Shown here in pieces: positions 60,578 to 64,000 of a stretch of DNA of 64,000 nt; positions within the stretch are counted from its first letter, which is position 1, and every line of letters starts with the position of its first letter. The translations under genes were made by a program, and so were the position numbers. The stretch comes from an uncultured Bacteroidales bacterium (GTDB lineage Bacteria > Bacteroidota > Bacteroidia > Bacteroidales > P3): positions 1 through 64,000 of the forward strand of contig ONJQ01000012.1 in assembly GCA_900318175.1 (NCBI GenBank), in the 5' to 3' direction. Below the pieces are notes generated by a model. It was not told the origin of the DNA. It searched no databases and saw only the letters and a list, made by a program, of their open reading frames with translations.

Positions 60578-61936
60578 CTATTGTTCCAACAATTCTTTAG
60601 CTTTTTGAAGCGAGATGCGTTCTCCATCGAGGAAAGCCACCACAAAGGCATCCTTGAAGCCCCTTTCGCGCACCGCTTTCTGATGTTTGACAGCCTCCTG
60701 TGCTGTGGCGAAACTGCCTGTGGTATAGCAGTAGGTGCCTCGTTGCAGGTAGTACTCGTAGTCAGTGATGCCCTTGAACTCGCGTGCATTTTCCTTCAGG
60801 GCATTCCCGCTGGTCATGAACTGCACCTTGTACACCACTCCCCTCTTCTGCTGCTCAGCAGCGGGGTTCTGTGTCGGAGGAGTCACCTCAACCTGCGGGG
60901 CCGAGTCCTGCACAGGGGCCAATGCCTCTTTGGGTTCGTCCATCGGCAGCGGAGGCTCCACATTGGTCTGTGCCGTCGAAGGCACAAAGGTTGTGGGCTG
61001 GTCGGCAGTCGGTGCCTCGGGCACTTTCTCTACAGCGGGCTTGGCCGGCTCCGTCGGGGCTGGTTCTTCGGGCTTGGGCTTCACGGGTGTGTTGATTTCC
61101 TTCTTGGCTTTTTCCTTATAGCCCTTCAGCTCAATCTTCAAATCCTTCGGAACCTTGGTGCCCTCCACATTGCTTTTATAGGTTGCAAAAGCCTTGAAGA
61201 TGCTGGAGACGATGGCCGCCTGTCCTTCGTCGGACATCATGTACTGCTCCTCCTCGGGGTTGCTGATGAAGCCCACTTCTGTCAGCACTGCGGGCATAGC
61301 GGTCTTATAAAGCACAAATATCTCGGCCTGTTTCACACCGCGGTTGATGGTCTTGATGGCCGATTTATACTGGTCCTGAATAAAACCGGCAAAGTCGAGA
61401 CTCTTGTCCAGATAAGCATTCTGGTACATGGCAAACATCACGTAACTCTCCGGCGAATTGGGGTCGAAACCCTGATAGTCGCTGTTGTCCTTATACCCTT
61501 TTTCCAACAGAATATCGGCGTTCTCCTTCTTAGCCACCTCCATGTTTGCCTTGCTTTGCGACAGACCCATGACGTATGTCTCCACACCCGTGGGCGCGCT
61601 ATTTGTCCACGAGTTGCAATGGATGGAAATGAACAGGTCGGCCTTTGCCTTGTTGGCCAAACGGGCACGGTCGGCAAGGGTGATGTCTACATCAGTGGTG
61701 CGCGTATAGATGATGGTCACATCCTTGTAGTTGTCCTCTATCAACTTTCCCAGCTTCAAGGCCATCTGCAGGGTGAGCGTTTTCTCCTGTGTTTTTCTGC
61801 CCACCGCTCCCGGTTTGTCACCGCCGTGGCCAGCGTCAATCACAACTGTTTTCACCTGTCCGGCCGACTTTTTTTGCGAAAAAACCGACCCATTTATGCA
61901 GGCGAGCACAATAAAAAGGGCAAATAAACGTTTCAT
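60578..61936 (-). CDS. N-acetylmuramoyl-L-alanine amidase with SPOR-like tail
   Basis: 452 residues. Signal peptide (MKRLFALFIVLACINGSVFS), then an Amidase_3 domain: VVIDAGHGGDKPG (zinc His), EKTLTLQMALKLG (zinc Glu), LFISIHCNSW (zinc His) and TEVGFISN (catalytic Glu). A Pro/Glu/Ala-rich linker follows from about 265 to 365, then an 85-residue SPOR-like domain (VYKVQFMTSGNALKENAREF) that binds denuded glycan strands at the division site. It cleaves peptidoglycan side chains in cell separation. It is transcribed away from lptD from a shared palindromic promoter region. Confidence 0.92.
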   Translation of the reverse strand: MKRLFALFIVLACINGSVFSQKKSAGQVKTVVIDAGHGGDKPGAVGRKTQEKTLTLQMALKLGKLIEDNYKDVTIIYTRTTDVDITLADRARLANKAKADLFISIHCNSWTNSAPTGVETYVMGLSQSKANMEVAKKENADILLEKGYKDNSDYQGFDPNSPESYVMFAMYQNAYLDKSLDFAGFIQDQYKSAIKTINRGVKQAEIFVLYKTAMPAVLTEVGFISNPEEEQYMMSDEGQAAIVSSIFKAFATYKSNVEGTKVPKDLKIELKGYKEKAKKEINTPVKPKPEEPAPTEPAKPAVEKVPEAPTADQPTTFVPSTAQTNVEPPLPMDEPKEALAPVQDSAPQVEVTPPTQNPAAEQQKRGVVYKVQFMTSGNALKENAREFKGITDYEYYLQRGTYCYTTGSFATAQEAVKHQKAVRERGFKDAFVVAFLDGERISLQKAKELLEQ

Positions 61937-61982
61937 TTTCAGTTCTATATTTTATATTTTTTATTATTCAGCAAAAAGTTGG

Positions 61983-62010
61983 TATCTTTGCAAATTCTTT
62001 TGCAAAGATA
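61983..62010. promoter_or_regulatory. Divergent promoter pair (amidase and lptD) in one palindrome
   Basis: TATCTTTGCAA (61983-61993) and its inverted copy (62000-62010) with a 6-base spacer. Each arm is a perfect -7 box TATCTTTG on its own strand, so both transcripts would start inside or beside the other promoter. Leaders would be about 40 bases for lptD and about 60 for the amidase. Mutual exclusion or a shared regulator is possible. Confidence 0.65.
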
Positions 62011-62038
62011 CGACGAAATTCGGAAAGTGAAATAAAAT

Positions 62039-64000
62039 ATGCGGAAACTTTTGAACATCTGCCTGTTAGTCTACCTCCTTGCTCTTCCGGCAATGGCTGG
62101 TGCACAAAACGATTCTGTGCTCCTTGGGGTCGGTGCACCCCTGCGGCCTGCCGATTCCTCTGCCCTTGTGTCACCTCTTCACTCCGCCAAAAAAACAATC
62201 CTGCCCGATTCGCTCCATCACACCCCCGACAGCCTCCTCGCTATTGCCGACACACTCTCCTCCATTGCTGACACCCTCGACTCCCTTAGCCGCTCCTCCT
62301 CGCTCCCTCCGCTCCTCCCCTCGCCCAACGCCCTTACCGCCATCGTCCATTACAAGGCCACCGACTCCATTGCCATCGACATCAACAAACGCAAGGCACA
62401 ACTCTTCTCCAAAGGCTCCATCGAATATGACGGCATGGAACTCAAAGCCGACGATATATGTGTCGACTTCGACAAGCAGATACTCAGCGCCCGTCCCGTC
62501 ACCGACACCGCTGGCAAGGTCAACGGCCGGCCCTTCTTCAAACAAGGCGAGGACGAATACATGGCGGACACCATCGTCTTCAACTACAATACCCACAAAG
62601 GCCTCATCTCCGGCGTCATCACCCAGCAGGGCGACGGTTTCCTCCACGGCTCGCGCGTCAAGCGTGTCAACGACTCCGTCATGTATCTCAACGGCGGCCA
62701 GTACACCACCTGCAACCACGCCCACCCCCATTTCGCCATCAACTTCACCCACTCCAAACTCATCACCGGCGACAAAATCTTCACCGGCCCCGCCTACGTT
62801 ACCATCGAGGATGTCCCCACTCCCCTGGTCCTCCCCTTCGCCTTCTTCCCCATGAACCACAAGCGCACCTCTGGCATCCTCATGCCCAGCTACGGCTGGA
62901 TGAACAACCGCGGCTATTATCTCAAAGACGGCGGCTACTACTTTGCCTTGGGCGACCATCTGGACCTCGCCCTCATCGGCGAGCTATACACCAACCTCAG
63001 CTGGGCCGCCGAGGCTCGTAGCAACTACTACGTACGCTACAAGTACAAAGGCAACCTCGACATCCGCTACGGCATCACCAAAGAAGGCATCCCCGGCGAC
63101 AGCAACACCTTCCGCAAATACAGCGACTTCAAAATAGCCTGGAAGCACGATCAGGACAACAAAGCCAACCCCCGCAGCCGCTTCTCGGCCAACGTCAACC
63201 TCCAGAGCCGCAACTACAACAAAAACACCACCAACCGCAACGACTACTTCAACAGCACCACCACCTCCTCCATCTCCTACACCGCCCAGTTGGGCAGCTC
63301 CTTCAACTTCGGAGCCTCCTTCCGCGAATCCTACAACGCCCAGACCGGCCTCTTCAACCTGAAACTTCCCTCCCTCTCCCTCAGTTCCACCACCTTCTAT
63401 CCCTTCCGTCGGAAAGAATCCGCCGGGGGGCTCCGCTGGTACGAGAACCTCTCCCTCTCCTACACCTTCTCTGCCGACAACAACATCAACGCCCAGGACT
63501 CCGACCTCTTCAAGCTCCAAACCCTCCAGCGCATGCAATACGGCGTCCAACACACCATTCCGCTCACCCTCACCCTCAAAGTGCTCAAATACTTCAACTG
63601 GACAAACTCCGCCTCCTACAACGAGCGCTGGCACTGGTCCACCATCCGCAAATCGTTCGACACCGTCAACAACACCGTCACCATCGACACCGTCCGCGGT
63701 TTCCGTGGCAACCGCGAGGTCAGCTTCAACTCCTCCCTCTCCACCCGCATCTACGGCATGTTCAACTTCCGCTTCGGCCCGGTCAAAGCCATCCGCCACG
63801 TCATCAACCCCTCCGTCACCTTCAGCTACCATCCCGACTTTGGCAAAGCCTCCCTCGGCTGGTGGCAGTCCTACACCGACAATACTGGCTACGTCCACCG
63901 CTACTCCATCTTTGAGCAGAGCCTCTACGGCGGCCCCGCCGACGGACAGTCCGGCCGTCTCAACTTCAGCATCGGCAACAACCTCGAAATGAAAGTCGCC
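62039..64000 (+). CDS. lptD: LPS-assembly protein LptD (partial, runs off the window)
   Basis: 654 residues are visible, with no stop before the window ends. Signal peptide (LLNICLLVYLLALPAMAGAQ). A low-complexity Ser/Pro/Asp stretch to about residue 100, then an OstA/LptA-like jelly roll (IDINKRKAQLFSKGSIEYDG), then the beginning of the beta barrel with alternating strands (LALIGELYTNLSWAAEARSN). This is the Bacteroidota form of LptD, which puts lipopolysaccharide into the outer membrane with LptE. ATG at 62039, 29 bases beyond the palindromic promoter. Confidence 0.9.
   Translation, partial: MRKLLNICLLVYLLALPAMAGAQNDSVLLGVGAPLRPADSSALVSPLHSAKKTILPDSLHHTPDSLLAIADTLSSIADTLDSLSRSSSLPPLLPSPNALTAIVHYKATDSIAIDINKRKAQLFSKGSIEYDGMELKADDICVDFDKQILSARPVTDTAGKVNGRPFFKQGEDEYMADTIVFNYNTHKGLISGVITQQGDGFLHGSRVKRVNDSVMYLNGGQYTTCNHAHPHFAINFTHSKLITGDKIFTGPAYVTIEDVPTPLVLPFAFFPMNHKRTSGILMPSYGWMNNRGYYLKDGGYYFALGDHLDLALIGELYTNLSWAAEARSNYYVRYKYKGNLDIRYGITKEGIPGDSNTFRKYSDFKIAWKHDQDNKANPRSRFSANVNLQSRNYNKNTTNRNDYFNSTTTSSISYTAQLGSSFNFGASFRESYNAQTGLFNLKLPSLSLSSTTFYPFRRKESAGGLRWYENLSLSYTFSADNNINAQDSDLFKLQTLQRMQYGVQHTIPLTLTLKVLKYFNWTNSASYNERWHWSTIRKSFDTVNNTVTIDTVRGFRGNREVSFNSSLSTRIYGMFNFRFGPVKAIRHVINPSVTFSYHPDFGKASLGWWQSYTDNTGYVHRYSIFEQSLYGGPADGQSGRLNFSIGNNLEMKVA

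Overview
The window is a chromosomal segment of a Bacteroidota bacterium, most likely of the order Bacteroidales, with a moderately high G+C content and C-ending codons in most genes. The evidence is a type IX secretion C-terminal sorting domain, -7 promoter boxes of the TAnnTTTG type instead of Shine-Dalgarno/-10 architecture, a GldA-type ABC ATPase, a Bacteroidota-style LptD, an UpxY-like NusG paralogue at the head of the capsule locus, and a fused FeoA-FeoB. No phage, integrase or IS element was found.

Layout. 0-4.3 kb (minus strand): an ECF sigma factor operon running through a one-TM protein, a tiny lipoprotein and two secreted proteins, the last a T9SS cargo. 4.4-8.2 kb (plus): iron and metal transport (FeoAB fusion, Cys-rich Feo partner, CDF transporter). 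8.2-11 kb: a decayed ATPase pseudogene, tRNA-Ser(GGA) and a zinc-peptidase-like lipoprotein. 11.2-47.6 kb (plus): a very large surface-polysaccharide locus, from a NusG-like regulator to a DegT aminotransferase and a strong terminator. 47.8-55.2 kb (plus): Rex, then a redox/hydrogen module (2Fe-2S protein, PAS-bearing sensory-type [FeFe]-hydrogenase, SpoIIE/PP2C phosphatase, second [FeFe]-hydrogenase) and aspartate ammonia-lyase. 55.3-62 kb (minus): K+/H+ antiporter, small membrane proteins, PyrF, GldA-like ATPase and a cell-wall amidase. 62 kb to the end (plus): LptD, cut by the window edge.

The polysaccharide locus is the accessory heart of the window. It has an ABC exporter (Wzm/Wzt with a C-terminal glycan-recognition domain), an outer-membrane Wza lipoprotein, a Wzc tyrosine kinase, GDP-fucose synthesis (Gmd, Fcl), a UDP-HexNAc 4-epimerase-like protein, a sugar-nucleotide aminotransferase, at least six cytosolic-type glycosyltransferases plus one GT-C-like membrane protein, four deacetylase-fold proteins and two hexapeptide acyltransferases. 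Embedded are genes that look like a decoration chemistry: a DmpG-like aldolase, a possible Rossmann protein and an ATP-grasp ligase; an adenylation enzyme, a free carrier protein and two paralogous tandem-GNAT-like proteins around a DUF1919 protein; and a CapK-type AMP ligase joined to an opine dehydrogenase. I infer that unusual acyl or amino-acyl groups are made, activated, carried and placed on the glycan; nothing in the sequence proves the chemistry.

Two families of short intergenic tandem repeats stand out. An 8-bp-period repeat (units like ATTCACAC and ATTCAAGA, or their reverse complement) fills nine gaps between about 24.2 and 39.3 kb, only inside the polysaccharide locus and at apparent cassette boundaries. 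An 11-bp-period repeat (units like AGGAACAAATG and AGAAACTAAAT) occurs at 0, 24.4, 41.3 and 47.7 kb.
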